NCBI GenBank assembly: GCA_001970855.1
Contig: LSSN01001338.1
Coordinates: 1-25,949 of the forward strand
From: Smittium culicis
Lineage: Eukaryota; Kickxellomycota; Harpellomycetes; Harpellales; Legeriomycetaceae
Direction of reading: 5' to 3'
DNA length: 25,949 nucleotides
The position numbers and the translations under genes were made by a program. Positions 11,236 through 21,433 of this stretch are shown piece by piece (the stretch's first letter is position 1; every line of letters starts with the position of its first letter). The notes below the pieces were generated by a model. It worked only from the letters and a program-made list of their open reading frames with translations. It made no database searches and was not told where the DNA came from.

Positions 11236-13140
11236 CCTATTAAATTGTACCAAATTAGTTGAATTTAATTTTTCTCAATTCACACGGTTCAATAAAAAAC
11301 CAAAGGTTTCTTATTAGAAGCCATGATTTTTTGAAAATATAGGGCGTATATGTTAAGAAGTTTTGTTTTATAAGGTTTATGTACATTTTTTTCCATCTTT
11401 TGAAAAGATTTTCTGAGTTTAATCTTTCGTTAGATAGAGAGCACTCTACCCTCGCTCTGTGCACGTTCCATATTGCTATTGCGTGTAGAACATTAATATC
11501 AGGGAATTTTTTTTCGAGCATATTTAATCCTTTATATATTTGATTAGTTAAATTAAAATTTTCTCTGTATATTCTTTCTGCAGAATTTTCACAAAATAAT
11601 TTATTACCAGTTTCCAAAACCCTTTTATCCTTGGGAATTCAGTATATATATGTTTTGTATCCTCATCTTCGCTTGAGCAATAGTTACACTTATACTCTCT
11701 TTGGTTGTTTGGATAGTACTTTTTTAGTTTGTAAGAGTTCACTGTTGCTCCTCTATAAAGCAACCACAAATGACTCATTATTTTAACGTCTATTTTTAAT
11801 TTGTGCAGTTTACTATAGTCTACATTTATTGAGTTTTCGGGTATACCTAAATCTTACCAATTTATATCTATTATTTTTTGGTGATGTATATTTTCTTATT
11901 TTGTTTTCACATCTTTTTTATTGTTTTCTTCTAATTTCTTTTCTCCACAGTAAATTATATGCTTTGGAATTTTAATTTCTTTATTATCGGGCATTTCATT
12001 TTTTATTATTTCCAGAATGTCTGATTTTGTCTTAAATTTTATTATTCTATTTTCTATACATATTATATACATTTTAAACCTATTTTCATTCTCATAATTA
12101 TATGTATACTCTTAAAATGGTTTTAGAGAATTGATTTTTTCCTTTTTTAGTCTTGTAAATCTGATTTATTTATTTACGTTGCTAGAAAATTGTTAACAAA
12201 ATTTATATCAATCTTCCCAAGCTCATTTTTCCCTCATGACACTTGGTCCATATATTTTATACTCATAGTTTCTAATGCTATTTTGTATATGCTTTTCCAA
12301 AAAAAAAGAATTGTTTTTTTTGCAACTTATATATTATCAAAAAATAAATCTTGAATTTTTATTTTAACCTCTCCATAAGATTTGAGGTTACCCAGATTTT
12401 GTCTCATATCTTCGTTTGAAATTTCGCTCCAAATTTTTTCTTTGCATATTTTATCCTTAAAAATTTGAAAAAGATACTTTTTTTTGTAATTCAATGTCTA
12501 ATTATCCCATTCCATCGCATTTTTTTTCTTTTTTATTAAAATTTCATATGATAAATTACTTTTCCCATTGTTTCAAATAAATTCGGATATTTCTTTTTTA
12601 ATGTTGAGAATGAGCTTTTTTTCAATTGGAATAAAATGAGACATGTACGATAGTTTGGATAGCAGTATACTATTTTTAGCAGTATTTTACCTCCCAATGA
12701 CATTTTTCTATCTCTCCAATCATATATATTGCATTTTATTTTGCTGAGGCTGCTTCTTTGTTTGCATTATGGTCAATACCATATTTGTTAAAGTAAAAAC
12801 CTAAGTATTTATATTTTTCTTCACCCTCCTTCGTTTCCCCCGGAAAGTTAATTGGTTCGTCAAAATTACCTAATTTTATTATCTCTGATTTATTTGGATT
12901 AACTTTTGCTCCAGATGCTTCGCAGTGCAGTTTCAAAAATTTTTTTGCGTCTATGGTGTCATCATTATCTTTTATGAAAATCGAAATGCCGTCTGCATAT
13001 GCTAGCGTTTTTATATTCCAGTGATCACTGCCTATACCTTTAATTTTTTTTTAACTTAGTAGCATCGGTTCAATTACAATGTTTTATATTCAGTGGAGAC
13101 AATGGGTCGCCTTGCTTATATAACTAATTTTATTACTAAT
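11236..13140 (-). pseudogene. LINE reverse transcriptase, 5'-truncated and degraded
   Basis: Minus strand, 5' to 3'. 13117-13094 gives KQGDPLSP, a reverse-transcriptase palm motif. 12999-12988 gives YADG, the YADD catalytic box with its last Asp changed to Gly. It continues as ISIFIKD and then CEASGAKVNPNKSEIIKLG, typical of LINE polymerases. KYLGFYFN follows near 12810, then WRDRKMSLGGKIL near 12715. At the C-terminus, 11778-11548 carries a zf-RVT-like segment (CNYC...H, with the final expected Cys now Phe, before PRIKGFW). 11617-11255 gives the AIWNVHRARVE tail region, shifted to another frame. In-frame stops and at least two frameshifts (near 13080 and near 11600) show it is dead. Nothing N-terminal to the palm is seen beyond 13140, so the copy is 5'-truncated, as LINE copies often are. 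Confidence 0.88.
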
Positions 13141-13257
13141 TATTTTATCATCTAACAATAAAGCGAAATACGGACTGATGGTGCACATAACAATAATTAT
13201 GGAGAACTTAGGTCTCGTATAACAGCCTAAACTGTTTGAACAATGGCGAAGAATAGT

Positions 13258-13456
13258 TTAACCCTCTCAAGGGTGTATGTATTTTTATTAATCACTAAAA
13301 CTGTCGAATCAAATGAAAAGCTGATAAGTCAATTTTGAATATTTATTTTTTATTGGATATTTACATTAATGTGACCAATAATAAATGATATTAAATAGAA
13401 ATATATAATTATTATTTTTCAATATGTATAATAGAGCTGGCCCCAGAAAGGGATAA
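13258..13456. mobile_element. MITE-like element, copy A (TTAA/CCC...GGG type)
   Basis: The left end is TTAA (13258-13261) followed by CCCTCTCAAGGG. The right end is CCCCAGAAAGGG followed by ATAA (13453-13456), a one-base variant of TTAA. The inverted ends share a CCCTyTC-GGG pattern. Length is 199 bp. It has no coding capacity. A segment near 13297-13332 aligns with 13653-13688 of copy B at roughly 25 of 36 positions by eye, supporting common descent. The structure (TTAA target duplication, ends starting CCC) is that of piggyBac-type elements; the family assignment is inferred from this alone. Confidence 0.5.
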
Positions 13457-13610
13457 TAAACTTTCTGAGTATAAAAAAATAATCCTGCTAATAATGCCTT
13501 GTAGTTATAGCCTATTACCAATAATAATGAAGATGAGGTTTTATCATAAATCAAGGTGAAGCATAAATTCATATTCATACTCTATTGGTTCATGTATTTA
13601 ATTGCAAAGC

Positions 13611-13807
13611 TTAACCCTTTTATGGGCGGTTGGCCTTTTTTGAACTACCTAAACTATCCAACCAAACGACAGAATGATAAATAAATATAAGATAGTAATA
13701 AATTACTGGCTGATAAATTAAAAAAATCCAATAATAATATATATAATATACTTATCCAATTACAATTTTTAAATAAGCTTAAGAGTACTTGACCCGGAAA
13801 GGGTTAA
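13611..13807. mobile_element. MITE-like element, copy B (TTAA/CCC...GGG type)
   Basis: Perfect TTAA borders (13611-13614 and 13804-13807) enclose 189 bp that start CCCTTTTATGGGCGG and end GACCCGGAAAGGG; read inward, both ends begin CCCTTT with a following GGG. Total length is 197 bp, nearly equal to copy A. The right border lies 107 bp upstream of the helicase start codon. The element contains a TATA-like stretch (13738-13746) and a CCAAT (13756-13760), so it may supply part of the promoter or 5' leader, although such motifs arise easily in AT-rich DNA. Confidence 0.6.
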
Positions 13808-13914
13808 AGTATATTTATAAGGTAAACGCAAATTATATACATCTTTTATTAGTCTTTATAAAAATCAATTCTAAATTCTTAATTCCAAAAACATATTGTA
13901 ATTCAGATATTCAA

Positions 13915-16900
13915 ATGCCCTCATTCTTATTTAGTGATATACTCAGAGAAAACGACTCTCTGAGGAATAGGTACTTGACAGATCTTACAAATAAGTTAGA
14001 TAATGCAGACAACTCGTTGCACACTACTAGCCATCAAATTTATTCAGATAAAAAAATAGGCGGTAATCATTCCTATTCATTGTCTCAAATTTCATCGTTA
14101 TTAAGACAATACAACAAAAAAAATCCTTCACCAAGGTATTATAATCTATACATTAAATCAAATTTCATCGTTATTAAGACAATACAACAAAAAAAATCCT
14201 TCACCAAGGTATTATAATCTATACATTAAATCAAATTCTTGTTTTTCCCCTTAAAATATGATTCATATAGTAGGAAAGAAAAGTCTATCGCAACTGATAC
14301 TCTTACAGAATTAAATTCAGAAAATCCTCAAAGTTATAGTTTCCCAAAAGTAATATTGAATATAGAAGAATTCAGAAATCTGGTAAAACCCAAAATTGAA
14401 GTTACAGCAGATGATTCAGCAGTTTCAGCAACAGATTGGCTTTTAGAGTAATATTAAACTATATTATATTTAAATATAAATTATAAAAAACTTGTTATAT
14501 TTTAGGAGATGCAACGATTTGTTTGATTCGGATTCTTCAGTGTTTTATAACAGAATTGTATCTCTCATTCTATCAAATTCGAAAAGTAAAATTTTCACTA
14601 TACTTTAATTTATTCTCAGATTCTTTTTCAAAACATCTTTTGATTTTATAATAATATAGATTTAGAAGCCGATTTAGTAGATATTGTAGGCTATGATCAT
14701 TTAGATTTTCTTTCAGAGATCATATCAAAAAAGGGTAAACTTCATAGCGAAAATTCTAATCTATTGAATCCCGAAGAGCTAAAGGTTTGTTTTTTTTTCT
14801 TTGAAAGATTTAATTGACTGACCCTTAGTATATATTATTTAATAATTTTTATGCTAGATTTTAAACGATAAAATCGCAGCCACAAAAATGCCGGGCTCTT
14901 CAGCAACTATATTTTCCAAAAAGGAGCTCGAATACATAAAATATGCTAAAAAAAAGAACTCAGAATCAAAAAAAAGTTCTTCTGAAGTCCAAAATTCAGA
15001 GTCTAAGTTCGGAATGGGACTCAAGGAAAAAAGAATTAGGGATTTAATGCGTGGACCTAGTAACGAAATAGCTAAATCATCAGCTGCCAAAGTCAGTTAT
15101 AAACATGTTTATACCAATGAGAATTCAGGTAAAGTTTTAAGTGACTTTCGAACAAAGCTATCACTTCCTATTGGAAGCACAACAGAAAACTTCGGATACT
15201 ACAAAGAAGTAACAATTCCAAGACCCAGTAACCGTAATAAAAAAAATTTCGATCTTGTGGAAGTCAGTCAAATGGATTTGTTGTGCAAGTACACGTTTAA
15301 GGATTATAAAACTCTAAATACAATTCAATCAGTAATATACCCAACTGTTTACAAAACTAACGAAAATATTTTGGTATGTGCACCAACTGGAGCGGGAAAA
15401 ACCGAAATTGGTATGCTCTCTATTCTAAGACTTATTTCAAATTATAGTACTATTACTGAAAATAGCGAGGCTGAGCCGCTAGGTAAAAACTTGCCAAAGT
15501 CTTCCACAAAATTTCCAAATGTTAAAATTGACAAATCTGAATTCAAGGCTATTTATGTAGCACCAATGAAAGCTTTAGCCAGCGAAATTGTTCGGAAATA
15601 CAATGAGAAACTCAGTTGGTTGGGTATCAAAGTCCAAGAATTAACTGGTGACACTCAACTTACCCGAAAGGAGATACGGGCTGCTAATATAATAGTCACG
15701 ACTCCTGAAAAATGGGATGTTATAACGAGAAAGCCAATATCCAACTCAGCAGAATTAGTTGGTTTAGTTAGGCTACTAATCATCGATGAAGTTCACTTGT
15801 TGCAAGATGATCGTGGTCCTGTTTTAGAGTCTATAATTGCGAGAACAATGAGACTTGTTGAAAGTTCACAATCAATGATCAGAATTGTTGGACTTTCTGC
15901 CACTTTACCAAACTACGTTGACGTCGCCGAATTTTTGTCGGTTAATCTACAAGTTGGAATGTTTTGTTTTGGAAACGAGTATCGGCCCGTACCTCTTGAA
16001 CAGCACTTTATTGGTATAAATGCTAAATCAGGAAATAAGGGCGGAAATGGCTCCAACAATGCAACTAAAACATATTTAAATAATGTAACTTATGAGAAAA
16101 TTGAGTCAATTTTAACAGAATCACCTAGTAGACAAGTTATGGTATTCGTCCATACTCGCAAAGATACCGTGAACTCAGCTTTAGATGTACAGTTAAAGGC
16201 TACTTCAAATAACCAACTAGACTTATTTCAGTGTAACAACTCGGATAAATTCGCACAGCATTATGCTCAATTATCTAATAAGTCAAAAAATAAAGAGCTT
16301 GTAGAGCTTGTATCTTTTGGGTTCGGCGTGCATCATGCAGGAATGCTTAGGAGTGACCGTCGTATAGTAGAAACAATGTTTAGCTTAGGTTTGATTAAGG
16401 TTTTATTCTGTACATCTACTTTGGCCTGGGGTGTAAACTTGCCCGCGGCCGCTGTTATAATAAAAGGAACTCAAGTATATTCTCTACAGAAAGGTGGCTA
16501 TTCAGACCTTTCAGTTTTGGATGTTTTACAAATTTTTGGAAGAGCTGGTAGACCCCAGTACATTGGAGATTATGGTATTGGATATTTAATTACTGAGCAT
16601 GATAAAGTTGATGAGTATATTCGACTCATATCACTGCAAAAACCTATCGAGTCCCAAGCTCAAAAATTTTTGGTCGATATGTTAAACGCAGAAATAGTAT
16701 TAGGCAGCATAAGTTCCATTGATGAAGCAGTTAGCTGGCTTGGCTATACGTTTATGTTTGTTAGAATGCGCAAAAATCCCATTTCTTACGGGATAGATGA
16801 TATGACAGAGGCCGTGACAACAGACCCACATTTGTTTAATTTTAGGAAAAGAATCTTATCAGCAGCAGCATCAAAGCTAAATCAGCTACAAATGGTTGTA

Positions 16901-19900
16901 TACGACCCAACTAGCGGTCAGTTATTAGCCAAAGAGCTTGGTAGAATTTCATCAACATTTTATTTAAGTAGCTTAACTATTGAGAGGTACAATAAGTTAC
17001 TTAGACCAGATATGACAATAGCAGACTTATTATCAGTTGTATGCTTAAGTAGCGAGTTCGACCAAATCAGTGTTCGTGATAGTGAGTCGAAGGATTTGAT
17101 ATCACTTCTTAAAAATTCTACTTGTTGCGACATTAAAGGTATTCCTACATTTTATAATACCTCCGGTGGAAAAAATGGAGAGCTTGGCAGTCAAGTGGAC
17201 GCTACTAAATTTACTAGCGAGGCTAAAACTAACATCATTCTTCAGTCAATAATATCTCGATCAGCTATTACAGATTTTGGGTTAGTTTCAGACGCAAATT
17301 ATATAGGTCAAAATGCAACGAGAATTATACGCGCTTTGTTTGAAATAGCGATTAGTCGGAATTACTGTGACACAGCAATGCTGCTCCTTTCTTTATGCAT
17401 ATCCGTAGAGAAAAGAATTTGGCAGTTTGAACATCCTCTTGTTCAGTTTGATCTGCCCATAAACATAATCAGAAAAATAACTGAGGCCTCAAACTCAAAT
17501 TCTTCTATATTTAACAGTACTACAATATATCAATTACGTACACTAGAAGCAAAAGAGCTAGGTCAACTAGTTAATAACACAAAGTTTGGGCCAATTATAT
17601 ATAACTACTTATCAGTGTTCCCGCTTTTGGACTTGAGTGATTATAAAATTACCCCAATCACTGAGAAGATTTTGCGTATTGATTTAAATTTAGTAGCAGA
17701 TTTTGACTGGGATGATAAATTTCATGGGGGCGTGGAATCTGGTGCTGAGAGGTTCTATCTATTCTTAGAGGATCCAGAAAATAGCTCGATTATTTATAAC
17801 GATAGCTGCTTAGTAAGCAAAACGCAAAGCGTTGTAAATATAGGATTTACAATCCCAATGCCATCAGACGATACCCACAAAAAAAATGAGCTAGTTTTGC
17901 ATATTTTAAGTAGTAATTGGCACGGTTCAGACTCTCTATTTCCGATTAAAATTGACACATTAAAACTACCTGTAAATCCTAAGCTTGTCGAAACAAAGCT
18001 TCTTAACTTAGCTCCTTTGCCAATTACAGCCCTAAAAAACCCAAAGCTTATCTCTATGTATGAATCTAAATTTACATACTTTAATCCTATACAAACTCAG
18101 ATTTTTGACACTCTTTATAACTCCCAGCAGAATGTGTTACTAGGAGCTCCAACAGGTTCAGGTAAAACTTTAGCAGCTGAAATTGCCATTTTTGCAGCTT
18201 TCAATAAATACCCAAATAAAAAATGTGTGTACATTGCACCGTTAAAGGCCCTTGTTAAAGAACGTGTTAAAGATTGGGGTCCTAGATTTAAAAAATACCT
18301 AGGCTATGACTTAGTTGAATTAAGTGGAGATGTTGCCCCAGATTTTGAATTGATAGAAAAAAGCAACATAATTGTCACTACTCCTGAAAAGTGGGACGGA
18401 ATAAGTCGTCGCTACCAACAAGTTGACTATGTCAAAAAAATATCTTTAATTATCTTTGATGAAATTCACTTGCTAGGATCTGACCGTGGTCCAATTTTAG
18501 AGGCGATTGTGTCTCGCATGAATACCATCGGGTCTATTCTAAATAATGGAAAACCGCTTACTAGGTTAATAGGTCTATCTACAGCAATGGCAAATGCCTC
18601 TGAATTGGCTAACTGGCTCAATATAAAGCCTACAGGCCTTTTTAACTTCAGCATGGCTATTCGGTTGGTTCCCTTATCAATATATATCGAGAAATTTAGT
18701 AACAAACACTATTGTCCTCGCATGAGCTCAATGAATCGTCCAGCATTTAGGAGTATCAAAAAACTGTCGCCTGATAAGCCCGTAATAATTTTTGTAAGCT
18801 CACGTAGACAAACACGAATAACAGCAACTGAGATAATAGGCTTTTTAGGGAATGAACCAAACCCTAAACAATTTCTCCGAATGACTAATATTGAGCTAGA
18901 ATTACTTCTAGAAAAAGTAGTTGACCCTAATTTAGCATTTTCATTAGCTTTCGGAATTGGAATTCACCACGCTGGTCTAACTGATGCTGATCGTACCTTA
19001 ACTGAGAAATTGTTTGCTGACCGAAAGATTCAAGTTCTTGTAGCCACATCGACACTTGCTTGGGGCGTTAATTTACCAGCACACTTAGTAATAGTCAAAG
19101 GTACTGAGTTCTTTGATGCAAAGACTCATGGTTATCTTGATATGCCAATGACTGACGTTTTACAAATGGTTGGTCGTGCTGGTCGACCTCAATTCGACAC
19201 CAGTGCTATAGCTGTTGTTTATGTTTATGAACCCAAGTTTTATTATTACAAAAAATTCTTATTTGCGAAGTTCCCAGTTGAGTCGAACCTTCACCGCTAC
19301 TTGGTTGACCACCTGAATGCAGAAATTAACGGAACAGGTCTTATTAAAAGTGCTCAAGATGCCGTAAAGTATTTGACTCAAACATTTTTAATTAACCGCC
19401 TCAGGTCAAACCCAAATTTCTATGGAATAGGCGATAATAATAATCATGATTTGAATTTATATTTATCCAATCTAGTTATGGATTCATTTAACCAGCTAGA
19501 GAAAAACAACTGCCTTTCGTTTATTTCAAGTTCAATGGGAGACGAAAATGATATTATCCAGTTAGACGATGAACAATTTCCAGAATTGAACTCTGATAAA
19601 ATGCTTATAGATAAAATCAACACTAAAAATAGCGAAGATACCGTAAAGACTTCCAAAATTAGCACAAAGTCACTAGCCCATCTTAAATCTGATTCAAAAA
19701 CCGATCTTTTTATTTACCCTACTATTCCTGGAAAGATATGTTCAACATACTATCTTAGTCACTTAACCATGGGGATTTTAAGCGAAAATATGCCGTTGGT
19801 GGGAAAAAGTGCAAAAAATGAATTTTTCCAAATGTTCTCACTATTGTGTAATGTTCAAGAGTGGACAGAGTTACCTGTTAGACACAATGAAGACATTCTA

Positions 19901-20866
19901 AATCGTCAGCTCGATCAACAAGTAAAATACTCACTTCTTAGTCGAGATAAGAACCAGACCGACTTCAATGATCCTAAAGTAAAGACAAACATTCTTCTTC
20001 AATTCTATCTAGGAAGGCTTGAACTTCCGGTGAGCGATTATAAAACTGATTTGAGAACCATTTTAGACTCAAGTATACGTATTTTACAGGCTATGATAGA
20101 TTTTGCCTCCACAGAAATGAAAAGTTTGTATGCACTGATCCTAATTTTAAAATTACTGCAATGTATCAAGCAAGCTTGTTGGCCAACAGACTCTCATTTG
20201 CTTATGTTCTTTGATAAAACCGATGTAGACATAGAAACGGTTAAACTCATTGATCTTGTAAAGCAGCATTACAGCCAATCTAAGCATCGTGGAGTTAAAA
20301 AAACGAGCGATTCTATAATAGAAAAACCAAAAGATGTCCAAAATAAAAACATAAACAACTCCATTAGTGTTAGCTCAAATCAAACTCTTACAGAGTTTTG
20401 TAAACAAAATAGCTTAGAAATCAATCCAATACTATATGGTATCAGTCAGCTACCTATTCTAAGAGCTGAAATACTAAACATTTCTATTGTTAAAGAGTTT
20501 TGCCAAGTTTCTGTTAAAATTTCTAGTACTTTTATTCACAATGAAATGAAGAAAGGATATAACAACCAAAATAGCGAATCTAGTTCCACAGTTCATAAAC
20601 CCTTTAAAAAGAAGACAATTGGCGAAGCTTACTGTCCACGGTTTGGAAAAATGCAGTTGGAAGGAAACTTTTTAATAGTTGGTAACACTTCTAACAATAA
20701 AGTGCTTAAACTGATGAGATTCGGCGCTTTGAGAACTGATTCAAAAGTTATGCAAGTCAGGTTTAAACTTCCATCTATTGGAAGACACAAGTTGACACTG
20801 TTTTTGATCAGCGACGCTTATCTAGGCTTAGACATTCAGCAAGATTTCAATATTGAAGTCATTTGA
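13915..20866 (+). CDS. SLH1: Slh1/ASCC3 family Ski2-like RNA helicase (RQT complex)
   Basis: ATP-dependent helicase that splits collided ribosomes in the ribosome quality-control trigger complex (animal ASCC3, yeast Slh1). Exons by my model: 13915-14135, 14271-14447, 14506-14585, 14660-14784 and 14858-20866, all GT-AG, joining in frame to about 2203 residues; human ASCC3 is similar in length and yeast Slh1 shorter. It has two helicase cassettes. First: APTGAGKT (376-383), DEVH (511-514), GLSATLPNY, and QIFGRAGRPQ (from 759), then a Sec63 unit. Second: APTGSGKT (1298-1305), DEIH (1402-1405), GLSTAMANA, and QMVGRAGRPQ (from 1637), then a second Sec63 unit with ELPVRHNED. HYCPRM-SMN and IFVSSRRQTR mark it as ASCC3/Slh1 rather than Brr2, and both ATPase sites look intact. 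The second cassette reads RLVPL where RPVPL is usual. An acidic/Ser-Lys linker of about 50 residues precedes the second Sec63 unit. The start is the first ATG of an open frame; a 5' noncoding exon is possible. Confidence 0.93.
14085..14236 (+). repeat. Perfect 73-bp tandem duplication across an exon-intron boundary
   Basis: Bases 14085-14157 and 14158-14230 are identical, and the next six bases (TCAAAT, 14231-14236) start a third unit before the match stops. Each unit contains CCAAG|GTATTATAATC, so the 5' splice site of intron 1 is present twice, at 14136 and 14209. 73 is not a multiple of three: the downstream exon is in frame only if the first donor is used. Complete identity points to a recent event or an assembly artefact. 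Confidence 0.95.
14136..14270 (+). other. Helicase intron 1, with a duplicated donor and a TAGTAG acceptor
   Basis: Donor GTATTA follows CCAAG. Acceptor TAG ends at 14270, or at 14273 in the overlapping TAGTAG, after a pyrimidine tract (TTGTTTTTCCCC). Both acceptors keep the frame because they differ by three bases, giving Pro-Ser-Arg or Pro-Arg at the junction. The intron contains the whole second copy of the 73-bp duplication. Using the second donor at 14209 with the 14270 acceptor gives an immediate TAG stop, and with 14273 a stop eight codons later. Before the duplication the intron would have been 62 bp, close to the other three (58, 74 and 73 bp). Confidence 0.75.
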
Positions 20867-20905
20867 ACTAATAAGTCTGTACGTAGTTTTTAGCATTTAC
20901 AAAAT

Positions 20906-20915
20906 AATAAATAAA
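20906..20915 (+). terminator. Overlapping AATAAA poly(A) signals of the helicase gene
   Basis: Two overlapping AATAAA hexamers lie 40-45 bp after the helicase stop codon and are followed within 30 bp by the T-rich 20943-20973 block, the normal order of a poly(A) signal and a downstream T/GT-rich element. In DNA this AT-rich a hexamer alone is weak evidence; its position makes it plausible. Confidence 0.5.
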
Positions 20916-20942
20916 TTTTTAGCAATATTTATTGATTTTTAT

Positions 20943-20973
20943 ATGTTTTTTTTATGTTTTTTTTATGTTTTTT
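20943..20973 (+). repeat. 11-bp T-rich tandem repeat (ATGTTTTTTTT) x 3
   Basis: ATG followed by eight T begins at 20943 and 20954, and a third unit with six T begins at 20965 and ends at GG. The 11-bp period is exact. Just downstream of two AATAAA signals, it could act as the downstream U/GU-rich part of the helicase poly(A) site. Confidence 0.8.
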
Positions 20974-21139
20974 GGAATTGCGATAGATTTGGGCTTTTCT
21001 ATAATTATAAAAAGTCCATTACAGTTTAGATGTTTTTATTTTTATTTATTGAATTTAATTAAGGTATTCATAAAATGCATAATCTAATTGAGATGAATAG
21101 ATTCCAAATTTAGAGAAAATATTTCACATTGTCTAAATA

Positions 21140-21145
21140 TTTATT
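21140..21145 (-). terminator. Candidate AATAAA poly(A) signal of the AAA ATPase gene
   Basis: On the minus strand this is AATAAA, about 290 bp beyond the stop codon. An ATTAAA variant lies nearer (21200-21195) and more AATAAA copies lie farther (21050-21035). I cannot choose between them without transcript ends. Confidence 0.25.
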
Positions 21146-21433
21146 ATACACAAAAGTATAACATTAGCTGAATTAGAAAAAAGAGTGGAGTATATTTAAT
21201 ATAAAGGAAAAATAAGTGTAATTTTCTATGTTATTAAAAATAATAAAAAATGTTATTTGAGAAATATAAAAATTATAAGTAAAATATACTTGTAGATAAA
21301 CTGGGTGAAAATAAAGATGGGTTGTGTAGGCGTGTGTTATAAAAGCGAAAAAAGTAAATAAATAAATTGGATATAATCTGAATGAAAGGAAGAAATTAAA
21401 AATAGGAGAGTTATTGGAAGGAAAAAAAGAGGA

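Larger units (their letters stand above)
20867..21433. other. Convergent intergenic region between helicase and AAA ATPase genes
   Basis: 567 bp separate the two stop codons. It holds the probable poly(A) signals of both genes, a T-rich tandem repeat, and no open frame of note. No RNA gene is visible. Confidence 0.8.

Noticed and set aside
14136..14208. The 73-bp GT...AG segment as the only intron here
   Set aside because: Removing just this segment restores the original sequence, but the frame then meets a TAA about 15 codons on (14253-14255). A second splice to 14270 is still needed to reach exon 2.
13789..14217. A 142-codon plus-strand frame as a separate gene
   Set aside because: It starts at TTG, its N-terminal part before the ATG at 13915 is not conserved-looking, and its 3' part runs into the duplicated intron copy. 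The real content is helicase exon 1 (13915-14135).
14888..20866. ATG at 14888 as the helicase start
   Set aside because: The frame is open back to an acceptor at 14857, and four upstream exons join in frame with sequence typical of the Slh1/ASCC3 N-terminal region.
14888..20866. Brr2 (spliceosomal) identity for the helicase
   Set aside because: The second cassette keeps GKT and DEIH and carries HYCPRM-SMN and IFVSSRRQTR, which fit ASCC3/Slh1 better.
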